From: Acanthococcus lagerstroemiae
Lineage: Eukaryota > Arthropoda > Insecta > Hemiptera > Eriococcidae
Reading direction: 5' to 3'
DNA: 64,000 nucleotides
NCBI GenBank assembly: GCA_031841125.1
Contig: CM063106.1
Location: 66,700,101 to 66,764,100, forward strand
Below, piece by piece: positions 11,395 through 22,958 of the stretch. Made by a program: the position numbers and the translations under genes. The notes below the pieces were generated by a model that worked only from the letters and a program-made list of their open reading frames with translations, did no database searches and was not told the DNA's origin. Position 1 is the first letter of the stretch. Every line of letters begins with the position of its first letter.

Positions 11395-11945
11395 GTCTTA
11401 AGCATACACCCTTGCCCAGGAGAACCATGTCACCATACTATGGACACCGGGACACTGTGGCATGAAAGGAAACATGATCGCTGGCAATCTAGCAAAGGAG
11501 GGCATAAAAAAGGAACTGGCAACGTCCAGGCCGTGTTTTCCTGTAACATACAGCGTCATAAAATCCAAAGTGAAGGTTCGGATAAATAAGCAGCCGGAAA
11601 TGCACTGGCAGATGGCCAGTGGCATGAAAGTCAGTAAAACACTGATAGCGGACGCCTCCAGTAAGTACGCCAAGTTGCTACTAGGGCTTGACAGGAAACA
11701 TGCAAGGCTCATGGTCCGACTATGGGATCATAAAACGCATGTGGCATAAAATAGGAGTGGCGAATAGCGGCTCCTGTAGGTACTGCGGAGAAGAGGAAGA
11801 AACCTCGATCCTTATCATATGTAAATGCCCAGCAATAGCTGGGATAAGACGCGAAGCACTGGAACTACAGTATCCAGCACCCAGTGAAGTCAAAGGGATA
11901 GAACTTAGTAAAATTCTCACTTTGGCTATAAAAGTGAGGCTACTG
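11395..11945 (+). pseudogene. Non-LTR retroelement RNase H and C-terminal zinc motif
   Basis: Frames around 11395-11590 encode VTILWTPGHCGMKGNMIAG, the W-x-PGH-x-G-x-x-GN-x-x-A signature of the RNase H domain in I/Jockey-type LINEs. Frame 11688-11951 continues with SCRYCGEEEETSILIICKCP, the C-x-x-C-x-H/I-x-C motif at the end of these proteins. At least two frame changes separate the parts. It may or may not belong to the neighbouring RT fragment; RTE-type elements normally lack RNase H, so a separate element is more likely. Confidence 0.7.
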
Positions 11946-11949
11946 AGCT

Positions 11950-14588
11950 GATCCCTAACAGCAACCTGAGGAATAATGCAATGGACTACAAAGTCTAATG
12001 TAATGAATCTACCAAGCCGAGTGGTGTTTCAGAAAGTCTTCATTAAGTCTTAAAAGAGTTTCAGTATCAAGTTTGGCGGAATCATAAAGTCATTAGCTAA
12101 TTGTGAAACGCCTTAGTGATTCCTAAATACGTTTCAAACAGCCTTAAAGAGTGTAGTCTTAACGAGCAAGTCGGGAAACGTTTTGAAGATTCTAAAACAA
12201 ACATAGAAGAGTTAGCGTGCGGTCAGGACTGCAGAACTCCACCCCATCTCTCCTACAAGGAAAAAAATGGTGCGGAATGCGTTAAACGTTAAAAATAATC
12301 CAACAGTGGTTACCACGTCTCAATCCAGTGAATTGACAACTTCAACGGCACACGCTTTGGAAGGCATTTTCATTTTCAACACTAATAGGAAAATAGGCAG
12401 TACGAATTGTTCAAAATTGTTAGTCTATAACGCTTATTTCCTCACCAGATTACCATTTTGAGAGCACAAAAATGATTCAAATATTCGTAGTGATGTAGCA
12501 GAGGGTATAGAATAATTAGATTTTAATTATTTATTCTGAAATGCCCATTCCAGGATTGCTTCCTGGATTCGGCACAACAAAGAGGAGGAGGTAGAGCTCT
12601 ATAACTTCGTGTGAGTACAATCGTCCGTCATTTTGACGTCAACCTTACCCGTAGATGCCGAATTGACTACGCGGTACGCTCCGCATAATCTGATTCGGCA
12701 TCCACAGGCGCAGTTGGAATCAAAATGACGGATGATCGTACTCACACGAAGTTATAAAGCTCTAGAGGAGGTATAACAAACATGATTATCAATTGTTGAA
12801 GACTCATTAGATGGAGACAGGTTGGAAAAATTGAAATATCAGTTTTTTACAGGTATTTTACTTCTTATTAACAAAATAAATTTTTAGCATTTTATATGCT
12901 TTTACTACTTGGTATACTTCAGCGAAAACCATAACGACCCCCCCCCCCCGACACGCTCCTGTTATATGACGTCATCATCTTACATGCTTAGCAGTTTATT
13001 GACGAATTAAATATATTTATTTTGTTGGTGGAAAAATTAGCATCTCCTATTCAACACGTTTCCTTCAGTGCATCTTCGAGTGTACTCCAGTTAGGCTCGT
13101 AGCGATAGACATAGTATGGGAATGCCCCAATGATGTCTGAGGAGTTGTCACTTGGCTAATTCCAGTATCCAGTCAGCAAAATTGGAAAATAGGAGTCCAT
13201 CTTTCTTTTTCTCTCTCCTTTTTCAGATTTCAACTAGCATTTTTTACATTTTAATCGACATCTTTGCTGTCTATCCCCACCATTCAAAGGGGCAGAACTA
13301 TCAATCATTAGTCCGGCCAGTAGAGGATTAGAAATGGAAAGAAGCAGGCAAGCTGAATTTTGAAATATAGTACTAACTGAACACTCTTCTAGTTATTGCC
13401 TCAAAATCCCCAGTGAATACCTCTGAAACGTCCCCTAATCATCGGTAGAAGCAAAAATTAGTTTTTAGCCAAAAATTCGTCAACTACACCAGTGAACGCA
13501 AAACGAGTTATAATAAAAATTAAAGCTCGTCAAATTTCTCATAAGAAAGGCAACATGGGTTATGAAGTCTTCGCACTTTGATTGATTAAATGAGCATTCG
13601 ATCATTTTCCAGACATTACTAATTGTTATTTTATAATTTCAGCCCTCTTAATTTTATTGACGGATTGATTGAGCTCCTCTCCTCACACTCTCCCCACACG
13701 CCAGGTATCAAAATAAGAGTCAAAATAGCATGAACATCGATTTTAGGAACCTTTCGAAGACCCTACATTAGACACCAACATTGTATTTTTTTTTTTTACA
13801 TTTTTGTCCCTGTTTCGGCCCCTAATGCCTCAATTTTCTAATTCGAAATTATAATATCAAAAAAAAGTTCAGCGATTTCTGTGATACGCATGTTGTGTTA
13901 TTCGCTCATTATTTTCGATTTCAGATTCTCGGCCACACTTAGCTTTACATATTATATAATTAAAAACAAAGAGTCACAGTGATATCAAAAACAAATTCAG
14001 TGACCTCGAAAACTCCACATTCGATACTTGTATAGTATTTTGTGGCATTTTTGTTTCTGCTCTCCGTCACTGGGACCTCATTGAGCTTCAATTTTCATCA
14101 TCATTTTGTGTTCACGGCCATAGTTGAGGAATTTTTGGCAAAAAACTGATTTCTGCCCCTTTTATCCGCAACTGGGAAAACGCCCTAGGGAGATTCACTG
14201 GGGGATTTCAAGGATGTAACCACCATAGTATTCAGTATATTCCAAATCCTAGCCAGTCTGCCCCCCCCCCATTTCAGTTCTTTTCCGGGTCTTTACGAAC
14301 CGAAATGTATAACCAACCACGAAACGTTTCCGAAGGAGATTCAGCTTAGTACGTGAAAACCTGAATGATTGGGTAGTGGGTACACGGTTATGATCTAACA
14401 GAATATCCCGGTGGACACCATTTCGATAAAATGCAAGAACACCATTCTCAGCCGTATACATTTTTGCATAAGCGAAAGAAAATGAGTCTCAAGTAACTTT
14501 CAATAGTTCTTAATTATTCAAGATACAAACCAATAAATCCGAAATATTGTTAGAAAATAATGTATATATAAATCAGTATAAAAATTAC
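11950..14588. other. Intergenic stretch downstream of the proteasome gene
   Basis: Apart from the hairpin at 12592-12773, nothing recognisable is seen. There is a short C homopolymer near 12938-12950. Minus-strand frames such as 14249-14461 resemble no protein. No canonical AATAAA was found on the minus strand just after the proteasome stop. Confidence 0.5.
12592..12773. repeat. Hairpin (foldback) element, ~180 bp
   Basis: The left arm (about 12592-12665) and right arm (about 12695-12773) are inverted copies. Shared blocks include ATAACTTCGTGTGAGTAC, CGTCATTTTGA and GATGCCGAAT. The loop is short. The size and arm divergence fit a small foldback MITE; a transcript would fold into a long imperfect hairpin. 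Confidence 0.75.
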
Positions 14589-15991
14589 TCAATCTTTTCT
14601 CAGTTCGATGGATTTCTCCTCAATACCGTCAGCGGTTACAATATAGATGTGAACTGAATCACCGGTATAAATGTCTCTTTCAGCAGCCGATATAAAAACA
14701 TCTTGCGTTATTTTTAACGCCTTTTCCACTGTGATGGTGCGGTCTTCAACATTCAGTATATTGTTGAATCCCAACTGCAAGCAACATGGTACACATTAGA
14801 GTCTAATAGATACGACAAGTTTCATCATTGCAACGAGGTACGCATTATGTGAAAAAATAGTTTCTTCTGAAATCTACCTGGTTATCCAACAGTGGTTGAA
14901 GCAAAGCACCACTAGATCCACCAGCGTGGAATTTACTACGTTCTAAATTACCAATTGGATCGTAACTGTAGATCCAGCCTGTACCATCAGGTTCCAGACC
15001 GGCTAGAACATTCGATACGTAATACGGGAAAAAACGTTTGTAATACAACATCGTGGATAACATTTGAGCAGCAGCAGGTGTGCTCATCTGCTTGTTATGC
15101 TCATGGAGATACATCTGGAATACATGCAAATGGGTTAAAATGGTCAAAAGTTCAATTGAATTTGATTGGGAATCATTTTAGCACAAAGTAGACAGAAACT
15201 AGTGCCATGAAAGACGTTTTCAGAAACGTACTCGTTCAGCTTAGCTCTATTTTCAAGTAGCTGATGAGTAATCGCTCATCAGAAGAGCATATACCACAAT
15301 ATTTGAAAATAAAATTTAATTTGTTGCTCTAGTTTCAATTCTGTACCTAGAGTTAAGTAATGACAATTTTCATCACTGTTGAGTTATTCGCATGATTGGA
15401 ATCAACAGAATATCTAAATTCATTAACAAAACTACGTGTTATTGTAACATAATTTTTCAGGAGCATCAAGACATCGAACATCTAAAGATATTAAAATCCC
15501 AAGAACGTAGTGTATTCGAAAAACTTTAAATTAATTTTCAACCATTAAAAGAGAACTGGCATTCGCCATATTCGACAGAGTACAGGACAAGAAATGAAAT
15601 GATGTTAGTCTATTACATTATACCATACCTGCATTCTTGCATTCACCAAGCGAGTTAAGGTCAACGTGTCACACCAACAACCACTGGAGGCGAGAACTGA
15701 ATTATTCGGAAGTTTGAACAGTTTAGATTGATGTCTAGTATAAATACGGTAACCGGTGCTGAGACGGGTATCGGATGCGATCAATACGAAGTTGTCTCCT
15801 CCGATGGCGACGGTACTCCTACAGTGAAATTGAAATATCAGAGAGAAATAAGTTCTAATAATTGCAAAATCAAGACGATTGCTTTAATTTCATGAAGTGC
15901 TAGAAAATACGAACCCGCCGTTATCATCGTAAGGATTGAATCCATTATGGACTTGTTTTGCAGCATAGTCAGGTAAACACGTAAGCGCCAT
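14589..15991 (-). CDS. PSMB1: 20S proteasome subunit beta type-1 (beta-6)
   Basis: This subunit is one of seven in the beta ring of the 20S proteasome. It belongs to the N-terminal-nucleophile family but is structural, with no proteolytic site of its own. Four coding exons join in phase: 15915-15991, 15629-15818, 14878-15114 and 14589-14774. They total 690 bases and 229 residues, against about 235-241 in fly and human. All introns are GT-AG. The start gives MALTCLPDYAA, then a short prosequence and NPYDDNGG. Conserved family blocks are IASDTRLSTGYRIYTRHQ in exon 2, RFFPYYV and AGGSSGALLQPLLDN in exon 3, and DVFISAAERDIYTGD with the C-terminal LRKD in exon 4. Glycine replaces the catalytic Thr1, as expected for beta-6. 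No break is seen, so the gene appears functional. Confidence 0.96.
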
Positions 15992-16199
15992 TTTCTTTTT
16001 GAATTTAGTGTGGAAGAAACTTTAATAAAATATGATTCTGAGAAATTGAAATGAACGTCCGACAAAGACGAAAATAGTGTAAATTTTAGATCAAGAACAC
16101 GAAGAGACGATATCTCTCTCAATTTTGAATTATCATCAACTATTTGACAAGCAATGCAAATCATGGTAGCAGTGTTGACATTTGCTTGACGGGAAAAAG

Positions 16200-16850
16200 A
16201 GCAAGAGCTAATAAGCGAAAAGCGATAAAACCGTGACCAGGTTCGCTAGTGTCGACTGCCGAACGAAGCCATTGCCAACAGGGTTGCAAAAAAAATAACA
16301 GTTTTTTTTTTTAAAGAACAAAAAACATATTTTTAAAAAAAAAAGAAGAACAAAACATGTTTTTTTAAAGTATAAAACGGTTTTTTGTTTAAAACGTGTG
16401 TTTTTTAGAATGTTCAATGTTGGTGTTTTAAACGTGTTTAAAACAGTTGTTTTTTTTCTGTAAAGAGTGTTTTAAACGTAAAATCGCACAATTCGCGTGG
16501 AATCTAAAGATGTCATCAGTCACAGGCTCACAGGAAGTTTCCTGAGTTCAGAAGATCACTGATTCAAAATCAGTCTAAATATCCAAAGTGGAATGGAAGA
16601 ATGAAGCCGGTTAATACACAAAAAAATAGGTCCTAAAGTAAACGAGCAATAAGACTTTTTTTCGCAGGCGAACATTGCAACATTATTTGACAAATGTGTC
16701 TATATAGGTGGAAAACTTTGCGGAAAACATTTTTTGGTTCGTAAAAAAGTTGCAGTTGTTGCAGTTTTATCTTCTTAGAAGACAAAAATAGTACAACATT
16801 GGGGGGGGGGGGTGGAAATATTTTGCAAAAATGGTGGAAATTAGCCAAAT
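16200..16850. other. Noncoding, GTTTTAAAC-rich stretch
   Basis: Just upstream of the proteasome gene. It holds many GTTTAAAAC/GTTTTAAAC palindromes (16300-16480). The same motif recurs at 18090-18180, on the far side of the inverted-repeat element, so both patches may belong to one larger element split by later insertions. No gene is seen. Confidence 0.4.
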
Positions 16851-17922
16851 AGTCTGGTCCAGTTAAGAAACATAATTTTTTCACGGCGCTGATAACATGT
16901 TCTTAAACTCGTCCTTCCCCTCCAACTTCAAAATACCCATGTACAGGGATGGTAACCGAATAACTTTGAAATTTTGGTGTTGAGCAACATAATTTTATAC
17001 AGATATTGCTCCCAGTTTAAAAAAGTAATTTGGTTTTTGGTTTTGTTCAAAGAATAATTTGGAAGTGCATATATTGGTTTAGGGTATTGTTCGAAAAAAA
17101 AAAAAAAAAAGCAAAAAAAAAACAATATAATTTTACAATTTTGGTTTTTTGTTTTGTTCTCAAAAAATTCATTGACTATACCAAATGTTGGACTTAATTT
17201 CAACTTGGAAGCTCGGAACGAAAATTGTAACGCAAAACGCGTAGGGATACTTTGAATATTGATGAGTAACTCTCGTCCGCCATTTTAGTTAGCAGAAGCT
17301 CGAGAGTAAACAGTAAAATATTGTATAATGAATTTTACTTTGATAATGATAGTGATGTTTCTTTAGCTTCATGCTATAAAATGGTGGCTTAGAGTACCAC
17401 GAAGCTGGAGAAAATCGTAAGCTCAACGGCGTTGCAGTGCAGTCTTGCACTGATCAATTTATCGATTCTCGATATCTTGTAGAAAAAGACCCTTACGTGA
17501 ATCTATTTTAAAGGTTCTTTGCCTGTGGAATCGTGGATCACTTAAGAATCGCTTTGGCGTCAAGCGTTGCTGCCAACTGTTAAATGCTGCAGATTGCAGA
17601 ATGAAAAAGACCGGTACAGATAACCAGACAAGAGACAAGGGGGAAAAAAACGATTTCAAAAATTAATTTGGTTTTGGAAATGAACAATATATTTTCCAGT
17701 TGGTATTGATATTGGTTTTTGGATCATCATTTAAATATTGGTTTTGGATTTGTTCAGAGAACAATTCTCAAGTATAGATTGGTTTTGGTTTTGTAAGAAA
17801 CCAATATAAAGCAATTTTGGTATTGGTTTCTGGTTTTGGTTTTGGTATTGGTTACCATCCCTGCTCATATATCGATGTGTATTGCGGGTAGCCAGTTATG
17901 TTTCTTAACTGGACCAGACTTT
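16848..17922. mobile_element. Outer inverted-repeat element hosting a hAT MITE
   Basis: AGTCTGGTCCAGTTAAGAAA at about 16848 reappears inverted at about 17900-17922, about 25 bp matching on each side. These arms bracket the hAT-type element at 16944-17863, which suggests an older small inverted-repeat element that received a later insertion. Confidence 0.5.
16944..17863. mobile_element. hAT-type non-autonomous element with GGTTTTGG motifs
   Basis: The ends CAGGGATGGTAACC and GGTTACCATCCCTG are perfect 14-bp inverted repeats. Flanks are CCCATGTA (16936-16943) and CTCATATA (17864-17871), an 8-bp duplication with two mismatches. The interior lacks a transposase. Near the right end, and diverged near the left, there are repeated ATTGGTTTTGGTTTTG-type motifs, probably subterminal transposase-binding repeats. 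Confidence 0.75.
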
Positions 17923-19189
17923 AAGTTTTAATTTTGTTCTAAGCAAATAGCAAACAATACTGACAATTATAGATATTCTCTATTTGTATCAACATAAGCT
18001 GTATCCCCAATAAAAATTTGCAATAATAATGAAAATTTGTAAAGACATAGCATTTCTTATCCAGAAATCAACTTTGAAAAAAAAAACATGTTTAAAACTG
18101 TTTTAAACGTTTAAAACAGTGAAAATGTTTAAAACAGTGAAAATGTTTAAAACGTTTTATCCCAAGATTCCCGGGTTTAAAACATCGCAGCTCGCATCCG
18201 TTCGCCGTTCCGATTAGTTGGGAATCAAAATGGCTGTCTAGTGTACCCGTCCCTAGAGAGTAGAGAGTAGAGTTTGAGTAGAGAATCGACAACCAATCAG
18301 AATGTAGTATCACGTTATCAATTTTCGTTTGTCTTGTCGTCTTGTGTCATGTGTCTTGTCTGTTATCTGTTTGCCTCTGTTTGCCTCTTTTTGCAGTCTG
18401 TGAAAATGAAATTGTAAAACGGCCGGTAACCGGCATTACAATTTACAAATAACAATATTTAAATGGACGAGTTCAGTTACGCGAAATGTGTTAAAGTTTT
18501 TTCTTATAAACGAAATTTGGTGAAAGAAGAAAAAATTTGTTCCGGTTGTAGCGTACTTGTACCATTAACTCGCGAATGAAACCACACGAGGCGGTTAAGA
18601 AAATATTGCTGTATTCACGCAAGGATTACATGAACGAATTTGATGCATGCCATCAATAGTGGTACTGGATGTAGACGTGGAGTCAAGAAAGCAGTAAAAT
18701 GGATGCTACTTGTACTTCTTCTATGGTAAACATTTTTTTTTTTAATTACCTAGAGATATTTTTACAAATTTTAAGATTTGAATCTCAGGAATAAATGTTT
18801 TCAAATGGTAACTAAGAGTGCCATTAGTGTTGACGTAATTTTTCTTAAGACACATTTCGGTCATGATTCTAATTTGGGACGATATCGTCGTCCAAGCTGA
18901 CGAAAGAGCCATGATTGCAGGTATCATTTAATCATCCATTATTACGAAAATGATAATTTCTAATTATTCTCTGTGATGTACTATAATAATACGAATTAGT
19001 GAAATCAAACACATTCATGAGATTGTGTCTACATAAATATAATACCATTCTAAGCTTTGATAGCTACAATACTGCTGTAAGCAAGATCATTTATCTTTCG
19101 GAAAAACCAAAGAGGAAAATACAACCAAAAAACTGATAATTCAGCGATGTAGGAAGTCTGAGATTGGTTTTTCCTGTTCACGCTGGATC
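17923..19189. other. Noncoding stretch
   Basis: Contains the second GTTTAAAAC patch (18090-18180) and a short GAGTAGA repeat near 18255-18285. No frame resembles a protein. Confidence 0.45.
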
Positions 19190-20260
19190 CGCTCGTCTGG
19201 TGGGCTGTTATTACAGCTCTGATTCCAGGAAGTCGCCCCTCTAATCGGCCCACCGTAGGGCATGAGCCTCCGTCAACCTTTTCCACCTCCTATCTTGTGC
19301 TGTGCTCTCCCATTGGGGTCCTACCGCCTTTATAATTTCGTGTACTCATCGAGTTGCTGGTCGGCCTTTCCTTCTCTTCTGATCAGATAGAATCCATACC
19401 GACGTCGCCAAATTCCATCTGTTGGGCTCCCCCCCCCCCCGCTATATGAACCGCATATTTTAGTTTCAATCATTTGCTCGTGTAACCCTATCTTTAGCCC
19501 CAGTTTTTTCCCTTATTTTTTTGTTTTACTTAATTTGCAGTTCTGTACCTCGAATACACTTTAACATTGCGAAGTGTGTGTTTTTCAGTTTTTGTATTTG
19601 AGTTCTTTTTGTTGCCTATGATTGCGCTCCATATAGGAGGACTGGAATGACACAGCTTTTTAGTATTATATCTTTTACCCTGATGCTAATTTTGTTATTT
19701 TTGAATATTGGTTTCTAAGCGTTTGATACTCGTACTTTTATTTTCCTATTTGTTCTATTTTCAAATGACACTATCTGTCCCAAGTATTTATAATCTTTCA
19801 CTTTTTCAATTTTAGTCCCCTCTGTAACTATTTCTGTACTGTTTGGGTCGTTCGTCATTATTTTGATTTTTGACAGATTCATACCTTTTTGCTTTCCAGC
19901 ATTATTTGTTTCGCCATTTCCTCCACTTTCTCCATAGGTTTCCCCACTAGAACTATATCGTCTGCAAACTTGAGATTGCTTAGGTTTGGGTGTACTCCAT
20001 TGATTCTAATGCCTTTGCCCTTCCAGTTCGTCGTCTGCTTTTGAATTGATTCTTCTTATCCATACTTTTTCTATGGTGAAGTGGATAGCGTTGATTAAAG
20101 TATTATACATATCTTGGAAGCTTTCAGTTCCTTTGGTCATTTTGTTATTTAATATATCTTCTACTATTTCGTTTCCTAATTGCAGTTTGTGTACCGGGAT
20201 TATGAGTTCATTTTTTGAAGTATATATTCCAGCACACTGTTAAATTAATGTGTTTGGGGA
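19190..20260 (-). pseudogene. RTE-like LINE reverse transcriptase, 3' half (antisense)
   Basis: Reading the minus strand from about 20000 gives NLSNLKFADDIVLVGKPMEK, the catalytic FADD box followed by the family's usual spacing. The same strand then runs through NLSKIKIMTN to a tail near 19200-19330 that reads in pieces like the W-x-x-L-x-EA-x-A end of these proteins. Several frameshifts and stops interrupt it. Of the five copies of this family here, this one keeps the catalytic box. Confidence 0.7.
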
Positions 20261-20282
20261 AGGGTCTCCCTGTATCACGCCT

Positions 20283-22382
20283 TTATGTATTCTGAAGTTC
20301 AAGTAGCTTTTCACATCTAGTATTTTTAGTTTGTAGAACATTTTCAGGCCGATCTGCGGTATTTGAAGCATTTGAAGAAGTGACTGAATATGTTACTGGT
20401 TGAGGCTGACCTATGGTTCTCGTAGAAGCAATTGTAGAAGTTTGAAAGATATTACAACGATGAGTACGACGATTTATGACGGGAATATTCTTACTGGTAG
20501 ATGGTATTGGAGCAAAACTATTATTACGAGAAGGTGGTGTTGGATTACTTGTTGGCGAAATTGATAAGTTACTATCAGAGATGGGCAAGATCTGGATCAA
20601 TAATGATCTTAGATCACATAAAATTTTGATCTTTGATCTGATCTCAGATCATTTGCGTTTGCCTGATCTTTGATCTTCTTTTTCTGAAATTTTTTGTTGA
20701 AAAATCATATTAGTCCTAGAAAGGATCAAGTTTTAGGTCTTCTCTTGTTATTTTTTTGTGAATTGTGAGTTTGTGACGTTATAAATCCCTAAAAAACGTA
20801 CGGTACAATATCAATTATGATTATGAACTAGAAGAAAGAGAATAATTATATTTTGATCTATGATCTGATCTCTTCGCCAAAAAAACTTGGCATGTATTTA
20901 TCACCACAGGAATGAAAAATTAAATTCACAAGAACAATAAACTCTTTCCACAGGAAAAATTTGTATACAGCAAAAAAATAAATATTTTCCAGTTTAAAAA
21001 AAAAATGAAGGGATGAATGAACTGTATAGAAAGATAAATAATCCCGAGAAAAAAAAATTGCGAACCATATTTAAAACGCCCGTGAATTGTCAGGAGTTTA
21101 ATGTTTATGACAAATGAAAAATTTAGCATTATGGACTAAATCCCTCAATTTGATATTTTAGGGCAGTCTGGGTTAGATCTCTTAGGAGTTGGATCGTCGG
21201 TAGATTTTTTTCTGTAGGTGCATTGGTAACAGAGGAGGCGAAAACGTCGCCATTCCTTTTCATTTTCGAATAGGAATCTGAAATGGAGAAGACACTAATC
21301 ACCATCTTCAGCCCTCTCCCCCACATCGGGCATCCTCTTTTATCCCGGGACCTCTCCTTCTGAGCCTCCATCTCCAACTCGTACTTTCTCCTCCGCACCA
21401 TACCTCCTCTCCCGCACGAGTCCTCTCGTCCAACATAACCCTCACAACGAAGCTTTTCCTCACGATCCCCTTTCCCAATAAGACCCCCTCGCTAACCATA
21501 AATTCCCTTCCCATCCCCAACCTCCTCCACCAAGAATTCGCACACATTCCGGGCCTCCCTAACTATGACCCCCTTACCCCATCACATCCCCCATCTCAAG
21601 TCCCTCCTCAATCACGAACTCCTGCCCCAATCACGACCTTCACGAGATCCTCCCCTCCTGCGAAAAAAAATTTCGTTCATACACCTATAAATGCTGTGTG
21701 TGACGGATCTCGTGATTTTCATTTAAATGTGTGGGATTTCTAATTATTTTCCTGTGTACTTTATTCCTGTGCAAATTTTTCACTTTCCTGTGCTATTATA
21801 TATTCCCCAAAAACTTATTATAGATCAGATCATTTAGAATGTGATCTGATCTGAGATCATTTAGTTTGTGATCTTGCCCATCTCTGGTTACTATCCATGG
21901 TGGAGATACCAACATTAGTTGAGATTATGTCATTCTGGTCACTCAAATTTTTAGCTACGAGTACCATTCCAGCGAAAAGATTGAAAGGAAGATTGTTGGA
22001 AGCATCAACATAGTCACTGAAGACAGTGAGGCTCTGATGATCTACAATATTCTGTAAAGCCTGCATCGGATCAACTTCAGGAATATTGACGATTCTGATC
22101 GATATCTCATCTTCTAAACAATCGAGAAATAATTCTAAATATGTAGATATTTTCTAAAACCAGTAAAGAGTATCAAACGTGAAGCTACTTAGGTGTACTG
22201 CAAATGTTCTTGTCTGTATTGGAATCCAACTTGTCATCAGAACCAATTGAGATTTCTAATGCTTCAAAGATTTTGTCTGGATCGCCATCATTATCTGATA
22301 TTACTTTTAGTAATTCAAGCTGGGAATCCATTTTCCCCCTTTTATGTTTTTCTTCTAAATTAATCGAACAATGCTCGGACAT
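20283..22382 (-). pseudogene. Unrecognised minus-strand frame split by a hAT element
   Basis: Not recognised. Pieces are 22382-22185 (acidic, starting MSEHCSINLEEKHKRG), about 22150-21895 (with NIPEVDP and LPFNLFAGMVLVAKNL) and 20567-20283 (Ser/Pro/Thr-rich, SISPTSNPTPPSRNNS). The hAT element at 20576-21886 sits between the last two. Removing it and one target copy leaves them in one open frame, so the frame existed before insertion. A stop separates the first two pieces. It could be a degraded host gene, or the 3' part of the capsid-like or integrase-like remnants just upstream. Confidence 0.45.
20576..21886. mobile_element. hAT-type element, perfect TIRs and 8-bp TSD
   Basis: The ends CAGAGATGGGCAAGATC and GATCTTGCCCATCTCTG are perfect 17-bp inverted repeats. 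GTTACTAT is duplicated at 20568-20575 and 21887-21894. Both subterminal zones carry many GATCTGATCT/GATCAGATC motifs, likely transposase-binding sites. The 1311-bp interior has no transposase. Its 21300-21660 part is a strikingly C-rich pyrimidine-biased block resembling the C-rich tract at 52-54 kb. Perfect ends suggest a fairly recent insertion. Confidence 0.88.
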
Positions 22383-22559
22383 TCATATCATTAAATTTTA
22401 GTTACGAATAGGAGCAAAAATACCACCAATGCACAATGTTCCATGTACGAAAATGGGACACAATATTTTTCACAGCTGGACATGTACAACTATTATTAGG
22501 ATTGTGGATTTTATGTTTTAGTATGTTTTTCTGTGGTACCGAGTGACGCTTATGGACCG

Positions 22560-22749
22560 AATCAATACGCGAGATCATTTTGCGGGAGGATTGATTTTTG
22601 GAACACAGGATAAACGCATAGCGGGTGAAGTGATCCACGAGTAAGTGTAAGTATTTTTTGTTTGGCGAACTGTTATTCCATTCGGCTCTCAACTTTGAGT
22701 TCTCAGGAAATCTGTTGCAGAATTGAAGTAGAAAATTACAAAATAGCAT
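22560..22749 (-). pseudogene. Retroelement integrase core fragment
   Basis: The minus-strand frame 22402-22749 contains KKYLHLLVDHFTRYAFILC, close to the first catalytic-Asp segment of Ty3/Gypsy-type integrases (Y-L-x-x-x-VD-x-x-TRY-x-x-x). The sequence after about 22560 is not recognisable, and no second Asp or Glu motif is seen. Only a short remnant is supported. Confidence 0.5.
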
Positions 22750-22958
22750 TCAGTGTGGACTTTGAAAAAAAAAATACCAGAATTGTACACTATACCTACC
22801 AAAAATATGAAGTATTCCCATCTTGGCGTCTCACCGCACAGTGAGAGTTGTCTAAGCGTTCTTTCTGCTTGAGTTAACTGTTCAAGTGCATGGTAATGCT
22901 TGATATTTCGAGCAGGTATACAGCAATGATAATACGCTGCTAACTCTTCGTCTTGGTT

